Position numbers and translations under genes: made by a program | Part shown: piece by piece, positions 25,060 through 34,397 of the stretch | Numbering within the stretch: position 1 is the first letter of the stretch | How the letters are laid out: each line of letters opens with the position of its first letter | Source of the DNA: Mycolicibacterium mucogenicum DSM 44124 | Lineage (GTDB): Bacteria > Actinomycetota > Actinomycetes > Mycobacteriales > Mycobacteriaceae | Direction: 5' to 3' | NCBI RefSeq assembly: GCF_005670685.2 | Contig: NZ_CP062008.1 | Location: 4,650,001-4,714,000, forward strand | Length of the DNA stretch: 64,000 bases | The notes under the pieces: generated by a model | The model's database searches: none | What the model saw: only the letters and a program-made list of their open reading frames with translations | What the model was told of the DNA's origin: nothing

Positions 25060-25548
25060 TCAGAAGTCGCCGGCGGTGCGGCGCAGGGTCTCGATCGCAT
25101 CGACCAGCGCCGCGGACTGTTCATCGGACATCCCGACGTCGGCGAACACCTCCTTGTTGAGGGTCACCGTGGCGTCCTCGACCGTCGAGCGGCCCACCTC
25201 GGTCAGCCGCACCAGGGTGGTCCGCCCGTCGGTGGGGTGCGGCACCCGCTCGACGAGACCGTCGGCCTCGAGCCGCCGGATGGCATGGGTGACGCTCGTG
25301 ACGTGCACCTGCAGCCGGTCGGACGCCTTGGTGATCGGCAGCGCGCCACTACCGCTGAACGCCAGCAGCCGCAGCAGTTCGTAGCGGGAAAAGCTCAGGT
25401 CATAGGGCCGCAGCGCAGTCTCCACGCGCGCCAGCAGAATCTGGTGGGCCCGCATCACCGACGTCACCGCGACCATGCCGTCGGCGACGTCGCCCCAGCC
25501 GGCCCGCTCCCAGTTGGCCCGGGCCCGGGCGATGGGGTCGCTGCTCAC
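25060..25548 (-). CDS. MarR-family transcriptional regulator
   Basis: The 162-residue protein has the winged-helix fold of MarR: LSFSRYELLRLLAFSGSGALPITKASDRLQVHVTSVTHAIRRLEADGLVERV and the wing PHPTDGRTTLVRLT. It starts at GTG 25548. Its position on the sigL-rslA strand and its size resemble Rv0737, which directly follows rslA in M. tuberculosis; here four enzyme genes lie between (orthology is inference). It lies 39 bases after the aminotransferase gene and could be the last gene of that operon and its regulator. Confidence 0.88.
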   Translation of the reverse strand: MSSDPIARARANWERAGWGDVADGMVAVTSVMRAHQILLARVETALRPYDLSFSRYELLRLLAFSGSGALPITKASDRLQVHVTSVTHAIRRLEADGLVERVPHPTDGRTTLVRLTEVGRSTVEDATVTLNKEVFADVGMSDEQSAALVDAIETLRRTAGDF

Positions 25549-25587
25549 CGCTCATTCATACCGCACCGGACCCCTCGGCCGATGCAG

Positions 25588-26631
25588 TCAGGCCCCGACG
25601 CCCGTCCCGTCCACCGCCTTACGGATGGCCGCCAGCACCGCGCGCGACGACCTGCGGTCCCCGACGGTGATGCGGACGCCGCCGTCGGCGTAGCTGCGCA
25701 CCCGCGGGCCGTCGTCGCCGAACTCCCAGGCCCGCGCCCCGCTCGGCAGATAGACGAAGTTGGCGTGACTGTCGGTGCAGTACACACCCATCGAGCGCAG
25801 CCGCGCCCGTAGAAACGCCCCTTCCGAGGCGATCATCCGGATACGTTGCCGCAGTTGATCTTCCGCATCGTAGGACGCGGCGACGGCCACCAGGCCGGTG
25901 ATCCCGATCCCGAACGGCAGCTGCATACCCCACAGGTCGCGGGCGAGCGACGGCGCACACACGCCGTAGCCGATGCGCAGGCCGGCCAGTCCGTAGGCCT
26001 TCGAAAAGGTGCGCACCACAACCAGATTGGGATACCGCACCACGAGCGACGGGATGTCCAGGCACAGCTCGGGGGCCAGGAATTCGACGTACGCCTCGTC
26101 CAGCAGGACGACGGTGCCCGACGGCACCCGGTCCAGGAACCGGTACAGGTCGGCGGCCGACTCGACCGTCCCGGTCGGGTTGTGCGGACGGCAGATCACC
26201 ACCACGCGTGCTCGCGCCGCGGCCGCCGCCATGGCGTCGAGGTCGTGGTGACCGTGCCGGTCCAGCGGCACGGTCACCGACCGCAGTCGCGCCATCTGCG
26301 CGAAGATCGGGTAGCCGTCGAAGGTCGGTGACGCCGTCACCAGCACATCGCCGGGGTGCGTGACGGCCTGCAGCACCTGCAGGATGACGCCCGTGGCGCC
26401 CGCACCGACGAGCACCTGGTCGTCGTCGACGCCGACGTGCCCGGCGATCAGCGACCGCAGCCGCTGCGGCAGGAACTCCGGATACCGGTTCACCACACCG
26501 ATCGACGCGGTGAGCGCGGCCCGCACCGCAGGCAGTGGCGGGAACGGATTCTCGTTGAGCGCCAACGCCAGCGGGTCGTCCGCGGCGGGTAGCGAACCGA
26601 CCGCATCGGCCAACGCGCACGTGGGCGTCAT
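25588..26631 (-). CDS. HisC-like PLP-dependent aminotransferase
   Basis: The 347-residue fold-type I aminotransferase resembles histidinol-phosphate/aromatic aminotransferases: LNENPF near 25, RPHNPTGT near 148 (Asn/Pro substrate loop), Asp in VVLLDEAYVEF near 178, the PLP-binding Lys211 in TFSKAYGLAGLRIGYG and Arg219. The C-terminal GGVRITVGDRRSSRA contains the carboxylate-binding Arg. It overlaps the KAS III-like gene by four bases. A role in histidine synthesis is unlikely given the neighbours. It more probably aminates a ketone made by the cluster. Confidence 0.85.
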   Translation of the reverse strand: MTPTCALADAVGSLPAADDPLALALNENPFPPLPAVRAALTASIGVVNRYPEFLPQRLRSLIAGHVGVDDDQVLVGAGATGVILQVLQAVTHPGDVLVTASPTFDGYPIFAQMARLRSVTVPLDRHGHHDLDAMAAAAARARVVVICRPHNPTGTVESAADLYRFLDRVPSGTVVLLDEAYVEFLAPELCLDIPSLVVRYPNLVVVRTFSKAYGLAGLRIGYGVCAPSLARDLWGMQLPFGIGITGLVAVAASYDAEDQLRQRIRMIASEGAFLRARLRSMGVYCTDSHANFVYLPSGARAWEFGDDGPRVRSYADGGVRITVGDRRSSRAVLAAIRKAVDGTGVGA

Positions 26632-27647
26632 CGCTGTCCGCCCCAGCGCACGGCGGCCGCACCGGCGAAGTCACCGGCGTGCGCGAAGGCCGCCATCATC
26701 ACCACGTCGTCCTTGCCGACCTGTCCGTCGGTGATCGCCCGGTCCAGGTTGACGGGCACGCCGGCAGCGAACAGGTTGCCGCACTCGTCGAACGTGTCGC
26801 GGTGCTTCGACTCGGGCAGTTCCAGGGCCTCGCGCCAGTTCCGCAGGAACACGCGGTTCGGCTGATTGGTGACCAGCAGGCCGATGTCCTTGGGCGCCAG
26901 ACCGATCCGGTCGCACACCGCGTACGCCACCTCGGGCACCTGACGATTGCCCCGGGCCAGCACCTTGGTGATCTTGCTCTCGGTGAAGCCGATGCAGCCC
27001 TCGCCGGGCCCGGCCTGCCACCATTTGCGCGGCGGGTCGACCGACATCGTCATGTCACCGGCGTATTCGCCGTAGGTGCGGCATTCGACGTCGAGGATCG
27101 GCGAAACATCAGAGGCTGCAACGAGTCCCACCGCGGCACCATCACCGGGTACCGACGCCTGCGCCTTGGGCCGGATGGTGACCTGGTCGAAGACCTGGCC
27201 CGCCGCGTTCTGCGCCACCGCCACCAACGCGGTACGCCCCTCCCCGGAGGCGATCAACTGCTTGGCCAGCTTGAGGCCCAGGATGAAGGCCGCGCACCCG
27301 CCGTTGTGCAGGTCGATCACCCAGTTCGGCTTCATGCCAAGCCGATTGGCCATACCGCCACCGCCGCCGTAGAACGGCATGTCGGGCAACTGGGTGTGGG
27401 TGATCAGGATGTCGACGTCGGCGAGGGCGTCGGAGCCGTGCCGGTCGACGAGGCCCGCCGCCGCGCGCTCGACCATGTCGATGGCCGTCTCGTCGGGTGC
27501 CACGTGGTGGCGGAACTTCGGCGCCCGGAACATCAGGTTGTCCCGCAGGTCGTCGGAATCGGCGAACTGCGCGTAGTAGTCGGCGCTGATCGGCTCGCCC
27601 GGAAGATAGGTCGAAACGTCGAGCAGGCTCACAACTGGTTGGCTCAT
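26628..27647 (-). CDS. Ketoacyl-ACP synthase III-like protein with a changed active-site His
   Basis: The 339-residue thiolase-fold protein has FabH-type nucleophile Cys118 in DLHNGGCAAF and Asn291 in ECGNLFAAGVP. The third catalytic residue, the His of FabH's HQAN motif, is Asn261 here (VTNQPNRVF). In FabH the His/Asn pair drives decarboxylation of malonyl-ACP, so ordinary condensation should be weak. Acyl transfer or another C-C or C-O bond chemistry is possible. It starts at ATG 27647, 7 bases after the SRPBCC gene, and overlaps the aminotransferase gene. Confidence 0.82.
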   Translation of the reverse strand: MSQPVVSLLDVSTYLPGEPISADYYAQFADSDDLRDNLMFRAPKFRHHVAPDETAIDMVERAAAGLVDRHGSDALADVDILITHTQLPDMPFYGGGGGMANRLGMKPNWVIDLHNGGCAAFILGLKLAKQLIASGEGRTALVAVAQNAAGQVFDQVTIRPKAQASVPGDGAAVGLVAASDVSPILDVECRTYGEYAGDMTMSVDPPRKWWQAGPGEGCIGFTESKITKVLARGNRQVPEVAYAVCDRIGLAPKDIGLLVTNQPNRVFLRNWREALELPESKHRDTFDECGNLFAAGVPVNLDRAITDGQVGKDDVVMMAAFAHAGDFAGAAAVRWGGQR

Positions 27648-27654
27648 GCGTGAC

Positions 27655-28302
27655 TCACTTCATCCAGGCCGGGGTGATCGGCAGACCGTTGCGGTGCCGG
27701 TATTCGGCAATCGCCTTGAGGTTGTCCAGTTCCAGGCGGTGGCCCGCCCCGAACATGTCCCAGAAGTCCCCGACCCACACGGGTCGCTGTGCGGGCGCGG
27801 TCTCCGGGTAGGGGTTGTTGTCGTAGAACGGGTGGTGGCAGTTGGTCCACAGCACCACCGAACCCGGCTTGTTGAGCACGACCTGGGCGTCGACGACGCG
27901 CATCAGGTAGATCATCCAGAGGTGCCGGCCCTGGTCCCAGGCGCAGTGGTAGTCGACGGTCATCGCCTCGCGGTTCGCCACTGTGCGCGTGTAGATTTCG
28001 GTCTCCGAGCCCAGCCGGTCGTAGGCCAGCCAGAGGCCCGGTTCCTCGGTCTCGGTGAATCCGCGCAGACTGTAGGTCCACTCCTCGAGGCTGCGGGTGT
28101 CCGCCAGATACTCGAACAGTTCCTCCGGCGGGCAGTCGATGTAGTCGTTGACGGTGCAGTAGTCACCGAAGACGACGTCGTGCGGGTATACCGACCGCAT
28201 CATCTCCATGATGATGGGCGTGGCCTTCTCCCGCGGCGCGTTCTCGATGCGGGTCACGCCGTCGATGGGTAGGGCGATGTCTTCAAGCGCGGGCAGCGAC
28301 AT
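27655..28302 (-). CDS. SRPBCC-superfamily (START/aromatase-like) protein
   Basis: The 215-residue protein has the helix-grip pattern of SRPBCC ligand-binding folds (TVNDYIDCPPEELFEYLADTRSLEEWTYSLRGF, an early strand then helix; and a C-terminal helix LDNLKAIAEYRHRN). Such proteins include polyketide aromatases/cyclases and lipid carriers. No unique family is recognised. Its start overlaps the end of the ThDP enzyme gene by 20 bases. In context it could bind or cyclise an intermediate made by its neighbours. Confidence 0.72.
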   Translation of the reverse strand: MSLPALEDIALPIDGVTRIENAPREKATPIIMEMMRSVYPHDVVFGDYCTVNDYIDCPPEELFEYLADTRSLEEWTYSLRGFTETEEPGLWLAYDRLGSETEIYTRTVANREAMTVDYHCAWDQGRHLWMIYLMRVVDAQVVLNKPGSVVLWTNCHHPFYDNNPYPETAPAQRPVWVGDFWDMFGAGHRLELDNLKAIAEYRHRNGLPITPAWMK

Positions 28303-29998
28303 GCTGGGAGCTCTCTTTCTGCGTCTGTTGTGTGGCGGTCTCGAGAAATGGTGCGAACGTGGGGATTTCGTCGGCGGAGCATTCGACGCTGACGACCGAT
28401 GGCCCGTGCCGGCCGAGCGCTTCGCTCAGCGCACCGGCCAGCTGCGGCAGCTCGGTGACGTCCGTCGCGTGCAGGCCGGGGAACATCGCGGCCAGGCCGG
28501 CGCCCAGCCGGGCCGGGGTGAAGCGGTTGTAGCTGTAGCGGTCGCCGTAGAACAACTGCTCGCGGGTGACGCACATGGCGTGGGCGTTGTTGTTGAACAA
28601 CACGAAGGTGATCGGGAGCCGGTACTCCAACGCCGTGTGCAGCTCCATGCCGTGCATGAAGAACGAGCCGTCGCCGGCCACCACCACGGTACGGTACTGC
28701 GGCCCAGCGGTTTTCGCGCGGGCGAAGCACATGCCGATGCCGGCGCCGAAGCTGTACCCCATGCCGCCCATGCCGAGCGCCACCACGAAGCGGCCGGACC
28801 GGCGCACCGGCAGCCCGTGCACCGTCGAGGCACCGGTGTTGCCGGCGTCGACGACGATGTCGGCGCCGTCGGGCAGCAGTTCGTCGAGCAGGGCGACGGT
28901 GTCGCGGTACCGGATGCCGGGGCCGTCGTGCGGCGGCGGCTGAAGTTCGGTGTGCGGCAGCGGGTCGAGGACCCGTAGCCCGTGGGGCCGGCCGGTGCCG
29001 GTCAACGATCGGGTCAGCGCCGTCAGCGATGCCCGCAGGTTGGTCGAATTCACGTGCGTGCTCGGCACATACGGACGTTCCGCGCCGAGCGAGACCGTCT
29101 GCACCCCGGCCAGCGCGCTGTCGAGGCCGGCGCGCGCCGTCACCGCCAGGCGCGTCCCGATCACCAGGCACACCGCGCTGCGGGAGATCGCGTCGACGAC
29201 CCGCGGATGGCCCATCACGCCGGTGACACCCAGCCACGACGACTGCCCCAGCCCGGGTGAGCCGCTGACGTCCTTGCCGTCGGGCACCGTGGCGACCCAG
29301 GCCCGCAGCACCGAGCGCAATTCCTCGAGCTCACGGCGGGCGTCGTCGCGGGCCACCTGCTCGCCGGCGATGATCGTGACCGGCCCCAGCGCCCGGCGCA
29401 GCACCTCGGCGATGGGACCCGGGTCAGCCAGCAACGAATCCTGCACAGCAGCAACCGGATTGACCACATCGATCATCGCCTGCTGGACGTCCTTCGGCAG
29501 CAGCAGTACCGCCGGGCCGCCACCGGCCGCCGCAGTCAGCGCCTCCGCCAGCGCCGGCACGATGTCCTGCGGTTCCGTCACGCGACGGCAGTACACCGAC
29601 ACCGCCGAGAACAACGCCACCGCGTCCAGCGATCCGGAACGTCCACTGGTGTCCTGAAAGCTGCCACGGCCGTCCATACCGGTCGGCGCCTGCCCCACCA
29701 GGGCCAGTACCGGCACCCGGCTGGCCAGCGATTCACCCAGTCCCGCAACGAGGTTCAGTGATCCGCCGCCGGACGTCGCGGCCACCACACCGATCCGGGA
29801 CACCGCCCGGCTGTAGCCGTCGGCCATGGTGGCCGCGGAGAACTCGTGCTTGGCCAGGATCGCGGTGATGTCGTCGGACAGGAACGCCGCGTCGAACAGG
29901 TCCTCGATATTGGCCCCGTCGACTCCGAAGAAATACTCGATGCCGGACGCCGCAAGTTGCGTGATGATGTGGTCCACCACCCGATGCCTGCCGACCAT
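28283..29998 (-). CDS. Thiamine-diphosphate-dependent enzyme (acetolactate synthase/decarboxylase-like)
   Basis: The 571-residue protein has the three-domain ThDP fold. Glu52 (LAKHEFSAATMADGYSR) would activate the cofactor. The central domain is at ~185-330. The C-terminal ThDP/Mg site reads GDGSFFMHGMELHTALEYRL then NNNAHA, about residues 440-475. It should cleave or ligate 2-keto acids, for example carboligation giving an acyloin. Substrate cannot be predicted. It starts at ATG 29998 with a CAGGTGG site. It is the first gene of the cluster, 74 bases after rslA, and is preceded by a perfect SigL-type promoter. Confidence 0.85.
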   Translation of the reverse strand: MVGRHRVVDHIITQLAASGIEYFFGVDGANIEDLFDAAFLSDDITAILAKHEFSAATMADGYSRAVSRIGVVAATSGGGSLNLVAGLGESLASRVPVLALVGQAPTGMDGRGSFQDTSGRSGSLDAVALFSAVSVYCRRVTEPQDIVPALAEALTAAAGGGPAVLLLPKDVQQAMIDVVNPVAAVQDSLLADPGPIAEVLRRALGPVTIIAGEQVARDDARRELEELRSVLRAWVATVPDGKDVSGSPGLGQSSWLGVTGVMGHPRVVDAISRSAVCLVIGTRLAVTARAGLDSALAGVQTVSLGAERPYVPSTHVNSTNLRASLTALTRSLTGTGRPHGLRVLDPLPHTELQPPPHDGPGIRYRDTVALLDELLPDGADIVVDAGNTGASTVHGLPVRRSGRFVVALGMGGMGYSFGAGIGMCFARAKTAGPQYRTVVVAGDGSFFMHGMELHTALEYRLPITFVLFNNNAHAMCVTREQLFYGDRYSYNRFTPARLGAGLAAMFPGLHATDVTELPQLAGALSEALGRHGPSVVSVECSADEIPTFAPFLETATQQTQKESSQHVAARA

Positions 29999-30028
29999 CT
30001 GCCACCTGCTTCCGCTCGTCTAACCACA

Positions 30029-30056
30029 GACACGAGGCGGATGGGCGAATGGTTCA
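30029..30056 (-). promoter_or_regulatory. SigL-type promoter for the ThDP-SRPBCC-KAS III-aminotransferase operon
   Basis: Minus strand: TGAACC (30051-30056), 16 bases, CGTGTC (30029-30034), 30 bases before the ThDP enzyme ATG. Both hexamers and the spacing are identical to the sigL promoter at 31341-31368 and match the SigL consensus described for M. tuberculosis (TGAACC then CGTGTC-like). It makes SigL control of this operon very likely. Confidence 0.8.
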
Positions 30057-30072
30057 ACGCCACCGAAAAAAT

Positions 30073-30801
30073 CTAGAGATTGCGCTCCAGCAGCACCTTG
30101 CCGTTGTCGGCGGAAACCAGTTGTACCGCAGCAATTTCCGAAACCTGCATCGGCGTGTTACCACTCGGCAACGCGGTGGCACCAGACATGCCGAACCACG
30201 TGGCGATCTGGTTACGGCTGCCGTCGCGGCCCACCACGACCATACCCAGGTTGGTCGGAGGAGCGGCGGGTCCGCTGGACCAGTCGCCGTAGCTGCAGGC
30301 CATGTCGATCCGCGTACCCCAGCCGAAGCTGCTCAGCGCGATGGTGGCGTTGAACGGAGTGGGTGCCACGTGCTGCATGGGCAGCTGCGCCACCTGCTCC
30401 TGGCTCTGGCCACCGCCGAAGAAGTCGGGCCGGACGACCGCGACCGCACCGACTGCCAGCACCGCCGCGGCCAGGCCGGCCACCGCCGTCGTCACCCAGC
30501 GGGTCCGGCGCCGGCGCCACCGCACCTTGGCCAGTACCGAATCGAGCACCTCGGGCCGCAACGGCGGTTCCGGCTGCTCGGCACCGATCTCCTGCACGTC
30601 CGCCAAATCCAGCAGGCCCAGCAGGGCCGGCATGCCGCTCAGCTCACCGACCGCGTCCCGGCACCGGGAGCAGGTCTGCAGATGCGCTTCGTACTCGCGG
30701 CGTTCCGCACTCGACAGCGAACCCAGCACGTAGGCGGCGTCCCAGGTTGCGTACCGGTCGCCGTCAAAGGGTCCGATGGACTCGACAATGTGCATGCTCA
30801 C
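30073..30801 (-). CDS. rslA: Anti-sigma factor of SigL (zinc-type, membrane-bound)
   Basis: The 242-residue protein has an N-terminal zinc-type anti-sigma domain with His40, Cys44 and Cys47 (HLQTCSRC), a membrane helix around 103-123 and a ~115-residue outer domain. RslA holds SigL and releases it after redox or zinc-site changes and proteolysis. It starts at GTG or ATG 30801 (MSMHIVES) and overlaps sigL by four bases (ATGA). Six T residues follow its stop, but only a weak five-base stem precedes them, so read-through into the downstream cluster is possible. Confidence 0.92.
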   Translation of the reverse strand: MSMHIVESIGPFDGDRYATWDAAYVLGSLSSAERREYEAHLQTCSRCRDAVGELSGMPALLGLLDLADVQEIGAEQPEPPLRPEVLDSVLAKVRWRRRRTRWVTTAVAGLAAAVLAVGAVAVVRPDFFGGGQSQEQVAQLPMQHVAPTPFNATIALSSFGWGTRIDMACSYGDWSSGPAAPPTNLGMVVVGRDGSRNQIATWFGMSGATALPSGNTPMQVSEIAAVQLVSADNGKVLLERNL

Positions 30802-31322
30802 CGAGTCACCCCCATTTCCTGCAGATTCAGGCGCAGCGCCCGGACCGCGTAATGCAGTCTCGATTTCACTGTGCCCTCGGCGATCTGAAGCTCCGCCGCA
30901 ATCTGCGCGACGCTCAACTGCCGGTAGTACGCGCGCTCGATCACGGCGCGATGGTCGACGGAGAGCTGGCTCAGGGCACCCCCGAGCAGCATCCGATCCA
31001 GTGCGGTGTCCGCCTCGTCGGTGGCGGCCGGGTCCGTCCGGTCCTCTGCCTCCACCACCTCCGACGACGTCGTCTCGTGCCGGCGCCGGGCGCTGCGCTG
31101 CTCATCGATGATGAGGTTGCGGGCGACGGTGTAGAGCCAGGCCCGCGGGGACTGGTTGGCGTCGGATACGACATCGGGGTGGCGCCACGCCCGCAGCAAC
31201 GTCTCCTGCACCACGTCCTCGGCACGCGCCGAGTCCTGTGTCAGACGCAGGGCATAGCGCCAAAGGGCGCCTGCGTGCTCGTCGTAAAGCACCCGCATCA
31301 TGGCGGCCTCCGGATCGCTCAT
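30798..31322 (-). CDS. sigL: ECF RNA polymerase sigma factor SigL
   Basis: The 174-residue sigma factor has region 2 (~8-75, YDEHAGALWRYALRLTQD; RAWLYTVARNLIIDEQRS) and region 4 (~110-165, LSVDHRAVIERAYYRQLSVAQIAAELQIAEGTVKSRLHYAV). In M. tuberculosis SigL controls polyketide and envelope genes. It starts at ATG 31322 with a GGAGG site. It lies after map in the order secY-adk-map-sigL-rslA, as in M. tuberculosis. It has its own perfect SigL-type promoter. Confidence 0.95.
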   Translation of the reverse strand: MSDPEAAMMRVLYDEHAGALWRYALRLTQDSARAEDVVQETLLRAWRHPDVVSDANQSPRAWLYTVARNLIIDEQRSARRRHETTSSEVVEAEDRTDPAATDEADTALDRMLLGGALSQLSVDHRAVIERAYYRQLSVAQIAAELQIAEGTVKSRLHYAVRALRLNLQEMGVTR

Positions 31323-31340
31323 GCACCAACCTCCGTCATT

Positions 31341-31368
31341 GACACGAGATCAGGGGCGATCCGGTTCA
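31341..31368 (-). promoter_or_regulatory. SigL autoregulatory promoter
   Basis: Minus strand: TGAACC (31363-31368), 16 bases, CGTGTC (31341-31346), 18 bases before the sigL ATG and inside the 51-base map-sigL gap. It is identical in both boxes and spacing to the promoter at 30029-30056. Confidence 0.82.
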
Positions 31369-31373
31369 CCGGA

Positions 31374-32177
31374 TCAGTCGCGAAGCAGCGTCAAGATTCG
31401 GGGTCCGTCCTCGGTGACAGCAACGGTGTGTTCCCAGTGTGCGGCACGCGAGCCGTCCTTGGTGACGACTGTCCATTCGTCTTCGAGAATGACAGTCTTC
31501 GAGGTGCCCAGCGTCAGCATCGGCTCGATGGCCAGCACCGAGCCGGGCTCGAGGAACGGGCCCCGGCCAGGTGATCCCTCGTTCGGCAGGAACGGGTCCA
31601 TGTGCATCTCTTGACCGATGCCGTGCCCGCCGTAGCCTGCGACGATGCCGAACTTGCGGTCGTAGCGGGCGGACGCCGCGTGGGTCCCCCGCTCGATGGC
31701 ATGCGAGACGTCGGTCAGCCGGTTACCGGGGACCATGGCGGCGATGCCGGCCTCCATGGACTCACGGGTGGCGTCGGACAGCTTCTGGTCGGCGTCGATC
31801 AGCGGGCCGACACCGAACGTCACGGCCGAGTCGCCGTGCCAGTTGTCCAGGATGGCGCCGCAATCGATCGAGACCAGGTCACCGCTGACGAGCACCTCGT
31901 CGGCGGTCGGAATGCCGTGCACCACGCGGTCGTTGACCGACGCGCAGATGGTCGCCGGGAAGCCGTGATAGCCCAGGAACGACGGGATGCCGCCACCATC
32001 GCGGATGACGGACTCGGCGATCTGGTCGAGCTCGAGAGTGGACACCCCGGGCGCGGCGGCTTCACGAACCGCTTTCAGCGCGGCCGCCACCAGCGAACCG
32101 GCAGCGGCCATCGCGTCCAGTTCGCCGGGTGTCCGCTGGGGGACGACCTTGCGGCCGCGTCGGGGTAGACCAATCAT
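31374..32177 (-). CDS. map: Methionine aminopeptidase, type I
   Basis: Removes the initiator Met from new proteins. The 267 residues carry the metal-binding set of the pita-bread fold: Asp in VSIDCGAIL, Asp in WHGDSAVTF, His in [11 protein letters not shown], Glu in AIEPMLTLG and Glu near the C-terminus ([12 protein letters not shown]). Length is normal for the form without a long N-terminal extension. It lies 28 bases after adk and before sigL. Confidence 0.96.
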   Translation of the reverse strand: MIGLPRRGRKVVPQRTPGELDAMAAAGSLVAAALKAVREAAAPGVSTLELDQIAESVIRDGGGIPSFLGYHGFPATICASVNDRVVHGIPTADEVLVSGDLVSIDCGAILDNWHGDSAVTFGVGPLIDADQKLSDATRESMEAGIAAMVPGNRLTDVSHAIERGTHAASARYDRKFGIVAGYGGHGIGQEMHMDPFLPNEGSPGRGPFLEPGSVLAIEPMLTLGTSKTVILEDEWTVVTKDGSRAAHWEHTVAVTEDGPRILTLLRD

Positions 32178-32205
32178 CGATGACTACTTCAGCCGGATCG
32201 GCGAT

Positions 32206-32751
32206 TCAGCTGCCGAGCGCCTGCAGGGCGCGGGCGAAGACCTCGTCCAGGCTGCCGACGGCGTCGACCGAGACGAGCTCGTCCCGGTAGTAGTCCAGCA
32301 GCGGGGCGGTCTCGTCCCGGTACACCTTCATGCGGTTGAGGATGACCTCTTCGGTGTCGTCGGCGCGGCCGCGGCTCTTCAACCGGGTCAGCAGCTCGGA
32401 CTCCGACACGCGGAACTCCAGCACCGCGTCCAGCTTGAGGTTGCGCTTGGCCAGCATGTCCTTCAGCGCGACGGCCTGCTCGACCGAGCGGGGGAAGCCG
32501 TCGAGGATGAACCCGGCGGCGGTGTCGTCGGCGTCGAGACGGTCGTCGACCAGCGCGTTGGTCAGCTCGGCCGGGACCAGGTCGCCGGCATCGAGGTACT
32601 TCTTGGCCTCGACACCGAGCGGGGTGCCCTTGCTGATGTTGCTACGAAACAGATCACCCGTGGAGATCTGCGGGATGCCGAACTTCTCGGCCAGCTTCTC
32701 GGCCTGAGTGCCCTTGCCTGCTCCCGGCGGTCCCAGCAGAACCATTCTCAT
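32206..32751 (-). CDS. adk: Adenylate kinase
   Basis: Balances ATP, ADP and AMP. The 181 residues have the P-loop GPPGAGKGT at 7-15, the AMP-binding ISTGDLFR near 29 and DGFPRSVEQ near 85. It is the short form without a zinc-binding LID insert, as in other mycobacteria. Its ATG overlaps the secY stop by four bases. Confidence 0.97.
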   Translation of the reverse strand: MRMVLLGPPGAGKGTQAEKLAEKFGIPQISTGDLFRSNISKGTPLGVEAKKYLDAGDLVPAELTNALVDDRLDADDTAAGFILDGFPRSVEQAVALKDMLAKRNLKLDAVLEFRVSESELLTRLKSRGRADDTEEVILNRMKVYRDETAPLLDYYRDELVSVDAVGSLDEVFARALQALGS

Positions 32752-34070
32752 TTGAGGAACCCTTCGTAGTTGCGCTGCATCAGCTGGCTCTCGATCTGCT
32801 TCACCGTGTCCAGACCCACGCCGATCATGATCAGCACGGCCGTACCGCCGAATGGCAGGTTCTGGGCGCTGCTGCCGCCGCTCTGCAGGAACAGATTAGG
32901 CAACACCGCGATCAAACCGAGGTAAATCGAGCCCGGCAGCGTGATGCGGCTCAGGACGTACCGCAGGTAGTCCGCCGTCGGCTTGCCCGGCCGGATGCCC
33001 GGGATGAAGCCACCGAACTTCTTCATCTCGTCCGCCCGCTCATCGGGGTTGAACGTGATGGACACATAGAAGTACGTGAAGAAGATGATCAGACCGAAGT
33101 AGATCGCGATGTAGACCGGGTCGGCCGGGTTGGTCAGGTACTTGGCGACCGCCTTGGACCACCAGCCGTTGGACGCGTTCGGATCACCGGCGGTGACCAG
33201 CTGGGTGATCAGGTGCGGGATGTAGATCAGCGACGACGCGAAGATGACGGGGATGACGCCGGCCTGGTTGACCTTCAGGGGCAGGTAGGTCGAGGTACCG
33301 CCGTACATCCGGCGGCCCACCATGCGCTTGGCGTACTGCACCGGGATACGGCGCTGTCCCTGCTCGACGAAGACGACACCGACGATGATGATCAGCGTCG
33401 CGGCCACGACGGAGGCGAACACGACGCCGCCGCGGCTCTCCAGGATCGACTGGCCTTCGGACGGGATGCGGGCGGCGATGCCGGCGAAGATCATCAGCGA
33501 CATGCCGTTGCCGATGCCGCGCTCGGTGACGAGCTCGCCCATCCACATGACCAGGGCGGCGCCCGCGGTCATGACCAGCACGATCACGACGAGGGTGAAG
33601 ATGCTCTGGTCCTGGATGATGTTCAGGGTGCAGCCCTGCAGCAGATTGCCGCTGGCGGCCATCGCGACGATCGAGGTGCCCTGCAGAACTGCCAGCGCGA
33701 TCGCGAGATAACGCGTGTACTGCGTCATCTTGGCCTGACCGGCCTGGCCTTCCTTCTGCAGCTGTTCGAAGCGCGGGATGACCACGACCAGCAGCTGCAC
33801 GATGATGCTCGCGGTGATGTAGGGCATGACGCCGACCGCCAGCACCGACAGGTGCAGCAGCGCACCGCCGGAGAACAGGTTGATCAGCGAGTAGACCTGC
33901 GCAGCGTCACCGCCGCTGACCTGCTCGATGCACTTCTGCACGTTCGGATAGTTCACCCCGGGGGACGGCAATGCGGCACCGGCCCGATACAGGACGACTA
34001 CACCCAGCGTGAAGAGGATCTTGCGTCGCAGATCGGCCGTCCGCAGGGACGAGATAAAAGCCGAAAGCAC
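32748..34070 (-). CDS. secY: Preprotein translocase subunit SecY
   Basis: The channel subunit of the Sec translocon. I start at GTG 34070 ([20 protein letters not shown]), which has AGGAGGA directly upstream. An in-frame codon at 34157 would add 29 residues lacking membrane character. The 440 residues then give the usual ten membrane helices, with the conserved loop [17 protein letters not shown] segment near 330 and [10 protein letters not shown] near 400. The 327-base gap to the methyltransferase gene at 34398 should hold both divergent promoters. A TATTCT (34203-34208, minus) is a possible -10, but nothing firm is seen. Confidence 0.95.
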   Translation of the reverse strand: MLSAFISSLRTADLRRKILFTLGVVVLYRAGAALPSPGVNYPNVQKCIEQVSGGDAAQVYSLINLFSGGALLHLSVLAVGVMPYITASIIVQLLVVVIPRFEQLQKEGQAGQAKMTQYTRYLAIALAVLQGTSIVAMAASGNLLQGCTLNIIQDQSIFTLVVIVLVMTAGAALVMWMGELVTERGIGNGMSLMIFAGIAARIPSEGQSILESRGGVVFASVVAATLIIIVGVVFVEQGQRRIPVQYAKRMVGRRMYGGTSTYLPLKVNQAGVIPVIFASSLIYIPHLITQLVTAGDPNASNGWWSKAVAKYLTNPADPVYIAIYFGLIIFFTYFYVSITFNPDERADEMKKFGGFIPGIRPGKPTADYLRYVLSRITLPGSIYLGLIAVLPNLFLQSGGSSAQNLPFGGTAVLIMIGVGLDTVKQIESQLMQRNYEGFLK

Positions 34071-34397
34071 TCTTCCTCCTGCGCAGCCGAGCTCGGGCCG
34101 CGGCGTGCTGATGGGGCTGGTCAGGTCCAGCGTTTGGTTAATTCCGTGCGCGACCACAGCAGGTACCCGACCTGCCTGGACGCGCCGTCAAATCAGTCTC
34201 CGAGAATAACAGTTGCCGTCCCCGCGACCTGCATCCGCTCGGCGCCGGACCCTTCGTACCCAGCCCGGACACCTCGAAACGTGCCGCCACCCGGCATTTC
34301 TGCCGCGTTCAGGAACGGCGCGTACAGTCGCCGACAGGTTGTTACATGAGCTAACTACCGACCCGTTCACCGGGTGACCGACGACAGGAACGACGCG

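Noticed and set aside
25588..26631. Calling the aminotransferase hisC for histidine biosynthesis.
   Set aside because: It is embedded in a different operon with no his genes; similarity is to the fold and family only.
26628..27647. Calling this gene fabH for fatty-acid initiation.
   Set aside because: Catalytic His is Asn and the neighbours are not fatty-acid genes.
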